Below are positions 8,802 through 17,609 of a DNA stretch of 64,000 nucleotides, one piece after another. The stretch lies in contig JAPSGI010000010.1 of assembly GCA_031177685.1 (NCBI GenBank), forward strand, positions 62,001 to 126,000, given 5' to 3'. The number at the start of each line of letters is the position of its first letter. The stretch's first letter is position 1. The position numbers and the translations under genes were made by a program. The stretch comes from Solirubrobacteraceae bacterium (GTDB lineage Bacteria; Actinomycetota; Thermoleophilia; Solirubrobacterales; Solirubrobacteraceae). A model generated the notes under the pieces. The model saw only the letters and a list, made by a program, of their open reading frames with translations, ran no database searches and had not been told where the DNA came from.

Positions 8802-9392
8802 TCAGCGCACGACGAACGCCGGCGGCGGGTCGCCGGCGATCTCGATCGGCACGTCGTGCAGCGACGAGGCCTCCCAGTCCTCGCGCAGCAGCCCGAACGC
8901 GACGACGTCGTGGATGCCGCCGGGATGGCGGTGGTAGCGGCGCAGCACGCCCTCGCGCACGAACCCCAGGCGCTCCAGCGCGGCCTGCGAGCGCGGGTGG
9001 CCCGTGCTCGTGTACGCGGTCAGGCGCTCCAGCCCCAGCCGGCGGAAGGCCAGCGCGGCCAGCGCCGCCTTGCTCTCGCGATTGGCTCCCGTCCCCCAGT
9101 GGGCGCGGCCGAACCACGTGCCGATCGTGGCGCGCCGGTCGCGGCCCGCGAGCTCCGACAGCCCGGTGTTGCCGATCGGGCCGTGCTCGGGGTGCACCAC
9201 GACGAACTCGAGCAGCTCGCCGGCCGCGCGCCGGGCGGGCGCGCCGGCCACCCACTCCGCCGCCTGCTCGGGGCGCTCGTAGCTCCAGGCGAAGAAGCGC
9301 GTCACCTCCGGATCGCGCGCGAGCTCGAACAGCGCGGGCGCGTCGTCCGGGCCGGCGTAGCGCAGCGTCAGCGTCGGCCCGCGTAGCTCCAC
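8802..9392 (-). CDS. GNAT family N-acetyltransferase (RimJ/RimL-like)
   Basis: The 196-residue protein begins LRGPTLTLRYAGPDDAPAL and contains IGNTGLSELAGRDRRATIGTW and the acetyl-CoA-binding stretch around GTGANRESKAALAALAF, followed by STGHPRSQAALERLGF. This is the RimJ/RimL branch of GNAT acetyltransferases, which acetylate protein N-termini or small molecules. The GTG at 9392 was chosen because the family normally starts directly before LRGPTL, and the longer start would overlap the divergent phosphoesterase gene. The substrate is unknown. Confidence 0.85.
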   Translation of the reverse strand: MELRGPTLTLRYAGPDDAPALFELARDPEVTRFFAWSYERPEQAAEWVAGAPARRAAGELLEFVVVHPEHGPIGNTGLSELAGRDRRATIGTWFGRAHWGTGANRESKAALAALAFRRLGLERLTAYTSTGHPRSQAALERLGFVREGVLRRYHRHPGGIHDVVAFGLLREDWEASSLHDVPIEIAGDPPPAFVVR

Positions 9393-9411
9393 GATCGGCG
9401 ATGCTACCGCC

Positions 9412-10095
9412 GTGCCGGCGGCCCTCCTGTACGACGTCCACGGGAACCTGCCGGCGCTGGAGGCGGTGCTCGCCGACGCGCGCTCCGCCGGCGCCGGCAC
9501 GTTCGTCCTGGGCGGCGACTACGCGCTGTTCGGGCCGTGGCCGGCCGAGACCGTCGCCCGCCTGCGCGAGCTGGACCCGGCGAGCTGGATCCGCGGCAAC
9601 GGCGAGCGCTGGACGGCCGCGCCCGGCGAGGCGCCCGGCGACGCGGTGGTCCAGGGCGCGATCGCCGCCTGCCGCGCCGCCCTGGGCGAGGCGACCGTGG
9701 CGGAGCTGGCCGACCTGCCCTTCGAGCACACCGCGCCGACGGCGCGCTACGTGCACGGCTCGCCCGTGTCCGACGTGCGCTCGTTCGCGCCCCAACCGGG
9801 CGCGGACGACGCCGAGCTGCTGGAGGGCGTCGGCGAGCGCCGGCTGGTGTTCGGGCACACGCACCTGCCGTTCTGCCGCGAGGCGCGCGGCATCGAGCTG
9901 GTCAACCCCGGCAGCGTGGGGATGCCGTTCGACAGCGACCCGCGCGCCGCCTACGCGCTGGCGCACGAGGACGGACGGGTCGAGCACCGCCGCGTCGCCT
10001 ACGACCACGAGGCGGCGGCGGCGGCCGTCGCCGAGCGCTTCGACGGCACCTGGACGGCCACCGTCGCGCGCCGGATCCGCGCGGCGCGGTTCTGA
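9412..10095 (+). CDS. Metallophosphoesterase (YfcE/MJ0936-like)
   Basis: The 227-residue protein has the calcineurin-like metal ligands in order: YDVHGN (8-13), GGDYALFG, RGNGERW, and the late FGHTHLPF with NPGSVGMPFD. This is the compact single-domain type that hydrolyses phosphodiesters; the natural substrate is not known. GATGCT, a -10-like hexamer, ends 6 bases before the GTG start, predicting a leaderless transcript that is divergent from the acetyltransferase gene. Confidence 0.88.
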   Translation: MPAALLYDVHGNLPALEAVLADARSAGAGTFVLGGDYALFGPWPAETVARLRELDPASWIRGNGERWTAAPGEAPGDAVVQGAIAACRAALGEATVAELADLPFEHTAPTARYVHGSPVSDVRSFAPQPGADDAELLEGVGERRLVFGHTHLPFCREARGIELVNPGSVGMPFDSDPRAAYALAHEDGRVEHRRVAYDHEAAAAAVAERFDGTWTATVARRIRAARF

Positions 10096-10173
10096 TTCGC
10101 GCCCGGGACCGGGAAGAGCCGCGATAGCCTTGTCGCGCCGACCCGGGTTTCGTTATGCGGTGCGCGGCGCACT

Positions 10174-11043
10174 ATGGCTAGTGACGATGACCGACCCCGC
10201 AGGCCGGCTCGCATGAGCGGCTCCCCAGACGTTCGCCTCACGCTGCCCAACCTTCCGGAGAACGTCGCGCTCGTACGGCAGGCGCTCACCGGGCTCGCGG
10301 GCACCATCGGCATCGACGAGAGCCTGCTCTCCGACATGAAGACCGCGGTCAGCGAGGCGTGCAACAACGTCGTCCTGCACGCGTACGAGAACCCGGGGAC
10401 GGGCCCCCTGGAGGTCTACTTCTGCCCTTCCGCGGACGAGGTGCACGTCGTGGTCTCCGACCAGGGGTCGGGGATCCAGCCACGGCCCCCGGAGCGCGAC
10501 GCGGCGATGCAGGGCGTCGGCCTGTCGCTGATCCAGGCGCTGACCCAGTCGGTCGAGTTCGTGGGCGGGCTCGGCGAGGGGACCGAGGTGCGCATGTCGT
10601 TTCGCCCGGAGTCCCCGCTGGACGTCCCGGCGCGCTCGGGCAACGGCGAGGTCCCCGACGTAACGCCGCCCACGGCCGACACGGTGGTGTCGGCCTCCGA
10701 TCCGCTGGTGGCGCCCGCGCTGAGCAGCGTGATCGCCGTCCTCGCGGCCCGCTCCGGCTTCTCGGTCGAGCGGTTGTCGGACGCCCAGCTGGTGACCGAC
10801 GCGATCGCCGCGCACGCCTCGGGGGCATTCGTGGGGTCCCGCGTGCACGCGGGCATCGACTCTGCCGAGCACCGCCTGGAGCTGCGCGTCGGCCCCCTCG
10901 TGGAGGGCGGCAGCCAGACGCTCGTCGCCTCCTCGGCCGTGGGCGGGCTGGGCCCGGTGATCGAGCGCCTGACCGACGACGTGGCGACCGAGGAGCGCGA
11001 GAGCTACGAGGAGCTGCGCCTCGTGATCGCCGACGCGCGCTGA
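10174..11043 (+). CDS. RsbW-type ATP-binding regulator (anti-sigma kinase-like)
   Basis: The 289-residue protein carries an HATPase_c_2 domain at about 15-145: the N-box SEACNNVVLHAY, VSDQGSGIQP and a late GVGLSLIQAL. Such proteins (RsbW, SpoIIAB) bind a sigma factor and phosphorylate a STAS partner. The second half (about 160-289) looks like a decayed copy of the same fold, with LELRVGPL where the G-boxes should be; this is unusual for RsbW, which is only about 150 residues. An alternative start is the ATG at 10213. It lies before a Crp/Fnr gene, and candidate partners (STAS, PP2C, SigB-type sigma) occur elsewhere in the window. Confidence 0.8.
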   Translation: MASDDDRPRRPARMSGSPDVRLTLPNLPENVALVRQALTGLAGTIGIDESLLSDMKTAVSEACNNVVLHAYENPGTGPLEVYFCPSADEVHVVVSDQGSGIQPRPPERDAAMQGVGLSLIQALTQSVEFVGGLGEGTEVRMSFRPESPLDVPARSGNGEVPDVTPPTADTVVSASDPLVAPALSSVIAVLAARSGFSVERLSDAQLVTDAIAAHASGAFVGSRVHAGIDSAEHRLELRVGPLVEGGSQTLVASSAVGGLGPVIERLTDDVATEERESYEELRLVIADAR

Positions 11044-11050
11044 GCGCGGC

Positions 11051-11076
11051 GCTTCGCGGCGGCGCCCGGCGGGTAT
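11051..11076 (+). promoter_or_regulatory. SigB/SigF-type promoter before the Crp/Fnr gene
   Basis: GCTT (11051-11054), 16 bases and GGGTAT (11071-11076) match the G(T/C)TN-N14-17-GGGTAY pattern. The GTG start follows 11 bases after the -10 element. Confidence 0.45.
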
Positions 11077-11087
11077 GCCGCCGGTGA

Positions 11088-11831
11088 GTGACGATCGACC
11101 GAAAGCTCGTCCGGGTCCTCAGCGCAGACCCGGACCTCGGCGCCAAGCTCGACGACGAGACCCTCGCCGTAGCGGAGCGCTACGCGGTTGCCGAGGCGAC
11201 GCGCCTGGAGGCCGGCCCCTGGAATCCCGCCGACGCGTCCGCCGGCGGGCCGGGCGACCTCGGCCTGCTGGTTCTGAGCGGGCTGCTCAAGCGCCGCATC
11301 GACGTGGCGAACAGCTCGTGCGCCGAGCTGCTGGGACAGGGCGACGTCCTGCGACCCTGGCAGGAGGACGCGGGCTGGGACGGGTCCGAGGTCACCGCCG
11401 AATGGGAGGTCCTGGAGCCGTCGTGGCTGGCGGTGCTGGACCGGCGCTTCGCCGTCACCGCCTGCCGCTGGCCCGAGCTCATGGACGTGTTGATGGGGCG
11501 CAGCGTGCGCCGCTCGCGCACGCTGGCCTTCCACATGGCGCTCTCCCATCTGACGCGGGTCGACGTGCGGCTGCTGGCGCTGTTCTGGCATCTGGCCGAC
11601 CGTTGGGGCCGCGTCTCGCCCGACGGCGTGGTGGTACCGCTGCGCCTCACCCACCAGACGCTGGCGTCGCTGGTGGGCGCCCAGCGCCCGTCGGTGACCA
11701 CCGCGCTGGGCGGTCTGGCGGACGCCGAGCGCGTCACGCGCCGGCCGGACGGTGCATGGCTGCTGCACGGCGAGGCGCCCATCGACCTGCCCACCTCGCG
11801 CGGCGCCCCCGGCCTCGCGCACTCACGCTGA
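11088..11831 (+). CDS. Crp/Fnr family transcriptional regulator
   Basis: The 247-residue protein has a divergent cyclic-nucleotide-binding beta-roll in the first half and a winged helix near 195-225, TLASLVGAQRPSVTTALGGLADA, which matches the Crp recognition helix. The usual cAMP-contact residues are not evident, so the ligand is unknown, and no Fnr cysteine cluster is present. The C-terminus ends with a short unstructured tail. A GGGTAT stress-type -10 element lies 11 bases before the GTG start, suggesting that it belongs to the stress regulon. Confidence 0.85.
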   Translation: MTIDRKLVRVLSADPDLGAKLDDETLAVAERYAVAEATRLEAGPWNPADASAGGPGDLGLLVLSGLLKRRIDVANSSCAELLGQGDVLRPWQEDAGWDGSEVTAEWEVLEPSWLAVLDRRFAVTACRWPELMDVLMGRSVRRSRTLAFHMALSHLTRVDVRLLALFWHLADRWGRVSPDGVVVPLRLTHQTLASLVGAQRPSVTTALGGLADAERVTRRPDGAWLLHGEAPIDLPTSRGAPGLAHSR

Positions 11832-11878
11832 CGAGGCCCTTCCGGATGCGTCGTGACGCGCGCTAGGCTACGCGCGCG

Positions 11879-12526
11879 ATGGAGCACAAGCCGGCTCAGA
11901 CGTTCGACGGGATGTCGCGCGCCGACGTGCTGCGGGCCTCGCCACCGATGTTCGAACGGGCGTGGCTGGACAAGCTCTCGCGCGTCCACCACACGGTCCC
12001 GCTGTTCATCTTCCTGCCGGCGATCACGGTCCTGCTGGTCGTCGCGTTCCGCCGCATGGACCTGCCCTGGGTCGCCACGTGGTTCGCCGCCGGCTGGCTG
12101 CTGTGGACGCTGACCGAGTACTGGATGCACCGCCTGGTCTTCCACTTCGAGCCGGAGGTGGGGCTGGGCGCGCGGCTGCACTGGATCATCCACGGCGTCC
12201 ACCACGACCATCCCAACGACCCGATGCGCCTGGTCATGCCGCCGTCGGTCAGCGTGCCGCTGGCGGCGCTGTTCCTGGCCGCCTTCGTGCTGGTGGCCGG
12301 CACGCCCACCGCATACGGCATCGGGGCCGGCTTCCTCTCGGGTTACCTGGTGTACGACATGCTGCACTTCCACCTGCACCACCACGTGCCCCGCTCGCGG
12401 CTCGGGCGCTGGCTGCGCGAGCTGCACATGCGCCACCACTTCCAGGACGACACGCGCGGGTTCGGCATCTCCGCGCCGTTCTGGGATCACGTCTTCCGCA
12501 CGGTCCCGCGCCCGCGCCGCAGCTGA
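11879..12526 (+). CDS. Sterol desaturase/fatty acid hydroxylase family membrane protein
   Basis: The 215-residue protein has several hydrophobic helices and the conserved His clusters of the di-iron hydroxylase superfamily: EYWMHRLVFH near 80, HGVHHDHP near 103, HFHLHHHVP near 165 and HMRHHF near 183. The pattern is closest to fatty acid 2-hydroxylases, which hydroxylate lipid acyl chains in the membrane; the exact substrate is inferred. TAGGCT lies 9 bases before the ATG, so the transcript may be leaderless. It is followed by a 42-codon ORF in the same direction. Confidence 0.88.
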   Translation: MEHKPAQTFDGMSRADVLRASPPMFERAWLDKLSRVHHTVPLFIFLPAITVLLVVAFRRMDLPWVATWFAAGWLLWTLTEYWMHRLVFHFEPEVGLGARLHWIIHGVHHDHPNDPMRLVMPPSVSVPLAALFLAAFVLVAGTPTAYGIGAGFLSGYLVYDMLHFHLHHHVPRSRLGRWLRELHMRHHFQDDTRGFGISAPFWDHVFRTVPRPRRS

Positions 12527-12571
12527 GCGGCGGCGTTTTCCGCGCGCCGGGCGGGGTAGGAAGCGCCCATC

Positions 12572-12700
12572 ATGCAGGGGGCTCTCCTCGCGGTCCTGTA
12601 TCCGCTGCGCTGGCTGGCCTATCACCTCGGCGAGGCGGAGCCGCCCGCGCCGAGCCCGGCCTCGCTGCAGCTGCCCGTCACGCGGCGCGACGTGGCCTAG
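12572..12700 (+). CDS. Micro-ORF, 42 residues, unknown
   Basis: This small ORF begins [19 protein letters not shown], a hydrophobic or amphipathic segment with one Arg and one His, and continues with a Pro-rich stretch ending TRRDVA. AGGAAG stands about 9 bases before the ATG. The stop codon interlocks with the stop of the convergent Rieske-FAD gene through the shared tetranucleotide CTAG, the same arrangement seen for six other convergent pairs in the window, which is the main reason to think it is real. No family is recognised; a membrane-associated peptide is possible. Confidence 0.45.
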   Translation: MQGALLAVLYPLRWLAYHLGEAEPPAPSPASLQLPVTRRDVA

Positions 12701-14223
12701 CCGGACGGCGGCTCGCGGCGCTCCAGCGGCCGCGTCGCCGGGCCCTGGAGCACGGTGCCGTCAGGCGCGAAGCGCGATCCGTGGCAGGGGCAGTCCCACG
12801 ACGCCTCCGCCGGGTTCCACTCCACGATGCAGCCCACGTGCGTGCAGCGCGCCGACACCGCGTGGACGGCGCCGTCCTCGCCGCGCGACAGCGCGATCTG
12901 CCGCCCCCCGGAAGAGACGACGCGGCCCTCGCCGGGGCCCAATGGCGCGGAGGCCGAGCCGCGCCGGCGCACGCGGTCGGCGAAGAAGTGCAGGCCGGCG
13001 TCGGCGTTGTGCTTGAGCAGCTCCGACATCCCGGTGGTGGCCTGCCGCAGGCGCTGGGGGTCGTAGGCGCGCGACCACCGGTGCTCGCGCCCGCCCACCG
13101 CGTCGCGCAGCATCTCGGCGGCCGCCGCCGCCTGCGCGAAGCCCCACTTGCGGTAGCCGGTGGCGGTCAGCAGCCGCTCGCTGAACGGCCACAGCCGCCC
13201 CACCGACGGCAGCCCGTCGGCGGGCATGTTGTCCTGGGTCGACCAGCGGTAGCGCGCCTCGCCCGCCCCCAGCTCGTCGCGGCCGAAGGCGACCAGCTCG
13301 CGGTAGCGCGCCACCGTGTCGCCGCCCTGGCCCACCTTGTGGCTCTGGCCCCCCACCAGCAGCAGCTCGCGCCCGTCCGCGCCGCGCTGGCCGCGGATGG
13401 AGTGGCTTGGGCTCTCCGTCGAGATGAACATCGCCTCGGCCGTGTAGGCGCCGGGCTCCATCGCCACCACGTACGAGCGCTCGGGGTGCATGCGCACCCA
13501 CCACAGGCCGCGGTCCAGCAGGGGGATGTGCGTGGCCACGACGACCTGCGCGGCCTCCAGCTCCCCGCCCTGTGCGCGCACGCGGACCGGCCGTCCGTCG
13601 TCCACCGACATGACCGGCGAGCGTTCCCAGATCCGGACGCCGCGGCGCTCCAGCAGCGCCGCGATCCCGAGGACGAAGCGCCGCGGGTGGAACTCGGCCT
13701 GGTCGCGGAAGCGCACCGCGCCGGCCACCGCGTAGGGCAGCGGCACGTCCGTCGTGAAGTCGGCGGGCAGCCCCAGCCGCGCCGCCACCTGCGCCTCCTC
13801 GCGCGCGCTCGACGTGTCCTCGCCCGCCGGCGCGTAGGTGTAGTTGTCGCGCCGGCGCAGGTCGCACTCGATGCCGTAGCGCTCCGCGAGGTCGACGATC
13901 GTCGCCAGGCCGGCCTCGTTGGCCTCGCCGTGCAGGCGCGCGACCTCCTCGCCGTGGCTGCGCGCCAGCTGCGCGTACTGGAGCGAGTGCAGCGAGGTGA
14001 CCTTGGCCGTGCTGTGACCCGTCACGCCGCCGCCGACGCGCCCCGCGTCGACCACGGCCACGTCAACCCCGGCGTCGCTGAGGAACAGCGCCGCGAGCAT
14101 GCCGGTGATGCCGGCGCCGACGACCGCCACCTCGGCGGCGTGACGCCCGCGCAGCGGGTCGCGGGACGGCGCGGGCGCGGTCGCGGTCCAGAGCGAGACC
14201 GGCTCGCCGGGCAGGTCGGGCAC
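12697..14223 (-). CDS. FAD-dependent oxidoreductase with C-terminal Rieske domain
   Basis: The 508-residue protein combines a DAO-type FAD domain ([19 protein letters not shown] near 34-52) with a C-terminal Rieske [2Fe-2S] domain whose ligands are CTHVGC and CPCHGS near 455-475. This architecture is known from bacterial oxidoreductases annotated as YhfW-like; the reaction is not established. The Rieske centre should pass electrons to or from the flavin. The GTG at 14223 follows TACGGT by 6 bases. The gene is divergent from a CrtI-like oxidoreductase with a mirror-image promoter element. Confidence 0.88.
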   Translation of the reverse strand: MPDLPGEPVSLWTATAPAPSRDPLRGRHAAEVAVVGAGITGMLAALFLSDAGVDVAVVDAGRVGGGVTGHSTAKVTSLHSLQYAQLARSHGEEVARLHGEANEAGLATIVDLAERYGIECDLRRRDNYTYAPAGEDTSSAREEAQVAARLGLPADFTTDVPLPYAVAGAVRFRDQAEFHPRRFVLGIAALLERRGVRIWERSPVMSVDDGRPVRVRAQGGELEAAQVVVATHIPLLDRGLWWVRMHPERSYVVAMEPGAYTAEAMFISTESPSHSIRGQRGADGRELLLVGGQSHKVGQGGDTVARYRELVAFGRDELGAGEARYRWSTQDNMPADGLPSVGRLWPFSERLLTATGYRKWGFAQAAAAAEMLRDAVGGREHRWSRAYDPQRLRQATTGMSELLKHNADAGLHFFADRVRRRGSASAPLGPGEGRVVSSGGRQIALSRGEDGAVHAVSARCTHVGCIVEWNPAEASWDCPCHGSRFAPDGTVLQGPATRPLERREPPSG

Positions 14224-14229
14224 GGACCG

Positions 14230-14296
14230 ACCGTACCCGCGGCGCGGCGCCGGAAACCGTCGCGCGCGCTTGCGCCGGCGGCTGGCCGGGTACGGT
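14230..14296. promoter_or_regulatory. Mirror-image leaderless promoters between two oxidoreductase genes
   Basis: ACCGTACCC (14230-14238) and its inverse GGGTACGGT (14288-14296) flank the 49-base centre of this divergent region. Each copy places TACGGT 6 or 7 bases before the GTG start of its own gene, so each copy can serve as a -10 element of a leaderless transcript. The preceding GGG also makes each a GGGTAC element of SigB type. The two genes are probably controlled alike. Confidence 0.5.
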
Positions 14297-14303
14297 CCCG
14301 GCC

Positions 14304-15875
14304 GTGGCCGACGCCGTCGTGATCGGAAGCGGCCCCAACGGCCTCGTGGCCGCCAACGCGCTGGCCGACGCCGGCTGGGACGTCGTCGTGCTGGAGGCGG
14401 CCTCGTCGCCCGGCGGCGCGGTGCGCACGGAGGAGCTCACCGAGCCGGGCTTCCGCCACGACGTGTTCAGCGCCTTCTATCCGCTCGGCGCGGGGTCGCC
14501 GCGCATCCGCGACCTGCACCTCGAGGACCACGGACTGCGCTGGCTGCGCTCCGAGGTCGTGGTGGCCAACCCGCTGGAGGACGGGCGCTGCGCGTCGATC
14601 GGCATGGACCTCGACGCGACGGCCGCGTCGCTGGACGCCTTCGCTCCCGGCGACGGCGACGCCTGGCGGCGCCTGTACGCGCGCTGGGAGCGGCTGGGCG
14701 GCCATCTCGTGGACGCGCTGATGCGCCCGTTCCCGCCGGTCCTGCCGGTCCTGCGGCTGGCGCGGCTCCTGGGCCCCGCGAACCTGCCGCGCTTCGCGCG
14801 CTTCGGCATTCTGTCCGCGCGGCGCCTGGCCGAGGAGGAGTTCGCCGGCGACGGCGGCGCACTGCTGCTCGCCGGCAACGCCCTGCACTCCGACCTGGCG
14901 CCCGAGTCGGCCGGCGGCGCGCTGTACGGCTGGCTGCTGTGCGGACTGGCCCAGCAGGTGGGCTTCCCCGCGCCCGAGGGGGGCGCCGGGCGCCTGACCG
15001 GCGCGCTCGTGGCACGCCTGGCCAGAGGTGGCGGTGAGGTCCGCTGCGACGCGCGGGTGGTGCGCGTGGAGGTGCGCGGCGGCCGCGCGGTCGGCGTGCG
15101 CACCGCGGGCGGCGAGCACGTACCGGCGGCGCGTGCGGTGATTGCGGACACCGGGCTGCCGGCGCTCTACACCGAGCTGCTGCCGCGCGGCGCCGTCCCG
15201 GACGCCGTGCTGTCCGACGTGCGGCGCTTCGACTACGACGCGGGCGTCGTCAAGGTCGACTGGGCGCTGGACGCGCCGATCCCCTGGCGCGCCGAGGAGG
15301 CGCGGCGCGCGTGCACGATCCACCTCGCGCAGAGCATGGACACGCTCACCCACAGCCTGGCCCAGATCGCCACGGGCGAGCTGCCCGACCGCCCCTTCCT
15401 GGTCATGGGCCAATACGCCAGCTTCGACGCGACGCGGGCGCCGGCGGGGTGCGAGACCGCGTGGGCCTACGCCCACGTACCCGAGGGCCACCCGTGGGAC
15501 GGCGCGGAGGGAGAGGCGTTCGCCGACCGCCTGGAGGAGGAGGTCGAGCGCCGCGCGCCGGGCTTCCGCGAGCTCGTACGCGCCCGCCACGTGCTGACGC
15601 CCCCACTCATGGAGGCGCGCAACCCCAACCTCGTCGGCGGAGCGCTCAACGGCGGCACGGCGCAGCTGCACCAGCAGCTGCTGCTGCGCCCCCTTCCGAG
15701 CCTGGGCCGGCCCGAGACGGCGGTCGCCGGCCTCTACCTGGGCTCGGCCTCCGCGCACCCGGGCGGCGGCGTGCACGGCGGCCCGGGCTGGAACGCGGCG
15801 CGCGCCGCGCTGCTGCACGACCGGCTCAGACCGCGCTGGCCGCGTTCTCGCGGCGGAACGCCCGCTCCTCGCTGA
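14304..15875 (+). CDS. Phytoene-desaturase-like FAD oxidoreductase
   Basis: The 523-residue protein begins with the dinucleotide-binding motif [20 protein letters not shown] and [15 protein letters not shown], typical of the CrtI/PYROXD2 group, and ends with the family's [20 protein letters not shown] segment. These enzymes desaturate or isomerise carotenoids or related lipids, but the PYROXD2-like branch is of unknown substrate, and no carotenoid gene is adjacent. The start is a GTG 7 bases after TACGGT. The last 50 bases overlap the convergent SRPBCC gene. Confidence 0.87.
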   Translation: MADAVVIGSGPNGLVAANALADAGWDVVVLEAASSPGGAVRTEELTEPGFRHDVFSAFYPLGAGSPRIRDLHLEDHGLRWLRSEVVVANPLEDGRCASIGMDLDATAASLDAFAPGDGDAWRRLYARWERLGGHLVDALMRPFPPVLPVLRLARLLGPANLPRFARFGILSARRLAEEEFAGDGGALLLAGNALHSDLAPESAGGALYGWLLCGLAQQVGFPAPEGGAGRLTGALVARLARGGGEVRCDARVVRVEVRGGRAVGVRTAGGEHVPAARAVIADTGLPALYTELLPRGAVPDAVLSDVRRFDYDAGVVKVDWALDAPIPWRAEEARRACTIHLAQSMDTLTHSLAQIATGELPDRPFLVMGQYASFDATRAPAGCETAWAYAHVPEGHPWDGAEGEAFADRLEEEVERRAPGFRELVRARHVLTPPLMEARNPNLVGGALNGGTAQLHQQLLLRPLPSLGRPETAVAGLYLGSASAHPGGGVHGGPGWNAARAALLHDRLRPRWPRSRGGTPAPR

Positions 15876-16293
15876 GCCGGCGCAGGCGGCGCAGCGACTC
15901 GTCGTTGCGGGCGCGCAGCAGGCGCTGGGAGAGCGGATTGGCCATCAGCGGCTTGCTGACCGGGTCGCCGGGGCCCTCGATCATCGTGATGTGCGTGCCG
16001 GTGCCCTCGGGGCGCAGGACGAGCTCCACCCGCGCGGTGCCCAGCGGCCGCGCCTTGGCCTTGAGCACCAGCCGGCGCGGCGGGTCGAGCTCCTCGACGC
16101 GCGTGTGGTCGGACAGCGTGAACGGCCGCACGCCGACGCTGTGGTGGAAGCGGCTGCCCGGCGACGGCCACTCGGGGTCCACGGCGCGGATGTGGCTGGA
16201 GCCGACCACCCAGTGCCCGTAGGCGTCGGGGTCCATGAGGACGTCCCAGACGTCCTGGGGCGAGGCGCTGGTCGCGATCTCCGTACGGGCCAC
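15826..16293 (-). CDS. SRPBCC family protein (polyketide cyclase/START-like)
   Basis: The 155-residue protein starts ARTEIATSASPQDVWDVLMDPDAYGHWV, the hallmark N-terminus of SRPBCC proteins, and folds as a hydrophobic-ligand cavity. The ligand is unknown. The C-terminal 17 codons overlap the 3' end of the convergent oxidoreductase gene. It follows the cupin gene with a 2-base gap, so the two are probably one operon. Confidence 0.85.
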   Translation of the reverse strand: MARTEIATSASPQDVWDVLMDPDAYGHWVVGSSHIRAVDPEWPSPGSRFHHSVGVRPFTLSDHTRVEELDPPRRLVLKAKARPLGTARVELVLRPEGTGTHITMIEGPGDPVSKPLMANPLSQRLLRARNDESLRRLRRLSEERAFRRENAASAV

Positions 16294-16295
16294 GG

Positions 16296-16706
16296 CTACT
16301 CGACCGGCTTTCGCTCGCGCTCGCCGCTCGGCTGGACGGGCGCCTCGTAGCGGGTGACCACGTCGGTGCCCGCGTACACCGCGGCGAAGCGCAGGACGCC
16401 GTCGCCGGCGTTGCGCACCTCGTGGGGAACCTCGCGCGGCACCAGCGCCAGGCCGCCCGCCGCAACCAGCGCGGGCTGCTCGTCCACCACCACCTCGGCC
16501 TCGCCCTCGACCACCACCACGAGCTCCTCGGCCGAGTCCGTGTGGCGGGGCAGCCGCGCGCCGGGATCGACCTCCAGCAGCGAGCAGCCCGACTCGCGCG
16601 TGCCGTCGGAGGGCCCGAGCCCCGAGCCCGAGCGCCAGCGCGCGCCGTCGTCGCCCTCGATCCAGGCGTCGGCCAGCTCGACGGTGTGAAAGCCCACGGC
16701 GGTCAT
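16296..16706 (-). CDS. Cupin domain protein
   Basis: The 136-residue protein is a single small cupin: LPRHTDSAEELVVVVEGEAEVVVDEQ supplies the first motif with His and Glu, and LVPREVPHEVRNAGDGVLRF the second with His. Such proteins bind a metal and may act as enzymes or sensors; no substrate can be named. The ATG at 16706 gives a normal length, while the much longer frame upstream is antisense to the SDR gene. Confidence 0.82.
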   Translation of the reverse strand: MTAVGFHTVELADAWIEGDDGARWRSGSGLGPSDGTRESGCSLLEVDPGARLPRHTDSAEELVVVVEGEAEVVVDEQPALVAAGGLALVPREVPHEVRNAGDGVLRFAAVYAGTDVVTRYEAPVQPSGERERKPVE

Positions 16707-16714
16707 GGGCCGTG

Positions 16715-16738
16715 GTTGCCCCGCGGAGGCGTGGGTAA
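16715..16738 (+). promoter_or_regulatory. SigB/SigF-type promoter before the SDR/hydrolase operon
   Basis: GTTG (16715-16718), 14 bases and GGGTAA (16733-16738) fit the stress promoter pattern. The ATG at 16749 follows 10 bases later, so the mRNA would be almost leaderless. Confidence 0.55.
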
Positions 16739-16748
16739 AACGCCGCCC

Positions 16749-17609
16749 ATGAGCGACGAAGAGCGCGCGTTCCCCCCGCAGCAGCAGGAACGGCCGGGCG
16801 CGACGGCCGAGATGACGCCCGAGCCCCACGACGAGATGCGCGGCTACGAGGGCAGCGGCAAGCTGGCCGGACGCGCGGCCCTGGTCACCGGCGGCGACTC
16901 GGGGATCGGCCGCGCGGTGGCGATCGCCTTCGCCAAGGAGGGGGCCGACGTGTCGATCGCCTACCTGTCCGAGGACGACGACGCGCGCCACACCGCGAGC
17001 CTGATCGAGGCCGCCGGGCGCCGCGCGCACACCGTGGCCGCCGATTTGTCCCGCGAGGAGAACTGCCGCCGCGCCGTCGCGGAGACCGTCGAGGCGTTCG
17101 GCAAGCTCGACGTGCTGGCCAACAACATCGCCTACCAGGCCCCCACGGACGACTTCATGGAGATCTCCTCCGAGCAGTGGGAGCGCACGTTCGCGACGAA
17201 CGTCCACTCGTTCTTCTGGACGACGAAGGCCGCGCTGGAGCACCTCCCCGACGGCGCGGCGATCGTCAACACCAGCTCGATCAACGGCCTGCGCGGCCAC
17301 AAGTCGCTGATCGACTACTCCGCCACCAAGGGCGCGATCAACGCCTTCACCTACGCGCTCGCGCAGGCGCTGGCCCCGCGGCGCATCCGCGTCAACGCCG
17401 TCGCGCCGGGACCCGTGTGGACGCCGCTCATCCCCTCGACGTTCCCCGCGGACAAGGTCGAGCAGTTCGGGGCCAACACGCCGATGGGGCGCGCGGCCCA
17501 GCCCGACGAGATCGCGCCGTCCTACGTCTTCTTCGCCTCCGCGCAGCTGTCGAGCTACTACTCCGGCGAGGTCCTGGCGCCCATCGGCGGCGAGACGCTG
17601 CCGGGCTGA
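16749..17609 (+). CDS. SDR oxidoreductase (general-stress YdaD/YhxC-like)
   Basis: The 286-residue protein has an N-terminal Pro/Gly-rich extension of about 38 residues, then a classical SDR: TGGDSGIG near 47, NNIA near 122, TSSI near 177 and the catalytic YSATK near 191. The layout with the extension matches the YdaD/YhxC/GSP39 group of NAD(P)-dependent dehydrogenases, several of which are general stress proteins in Bacillus. The start at 16749 follows a GGGTAA promoter element. It shares TGATG with the next gene, so the two are co-translated. Confidence 0.87.
   Translation: MSDEERAFPPQQQERPGATAEMTPEPHDEMRGYEGSGKLAGRAALVTGGDSGIGRAVAIAFAKEGADVSIAYLSEDDDARHTASLIEAAGRRAHTVAADLSREENCRRAVAETVEAFGKLDVLANNIAYQAPTDDFMEISSEQWERTFATNVHSFFWTTKAALEHLPDGAAIVNTSSINGLRGHKSLIDYSATKGAINAFTYALAQALAPRRIRVNAVAPGPVWTPLIPSTFPADKVEQFGANTPMGRAAQPDEIAPSYVFFASAQLSSYYSGEVLAPIGGETLPG

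Noticed and set aside
8802-9500. Longer start of the acetyltransferase at 9500
   Set aside because: The extra 36 residues are unlike the family and would overlap the divergent phosphoesterase gene and its promoter.
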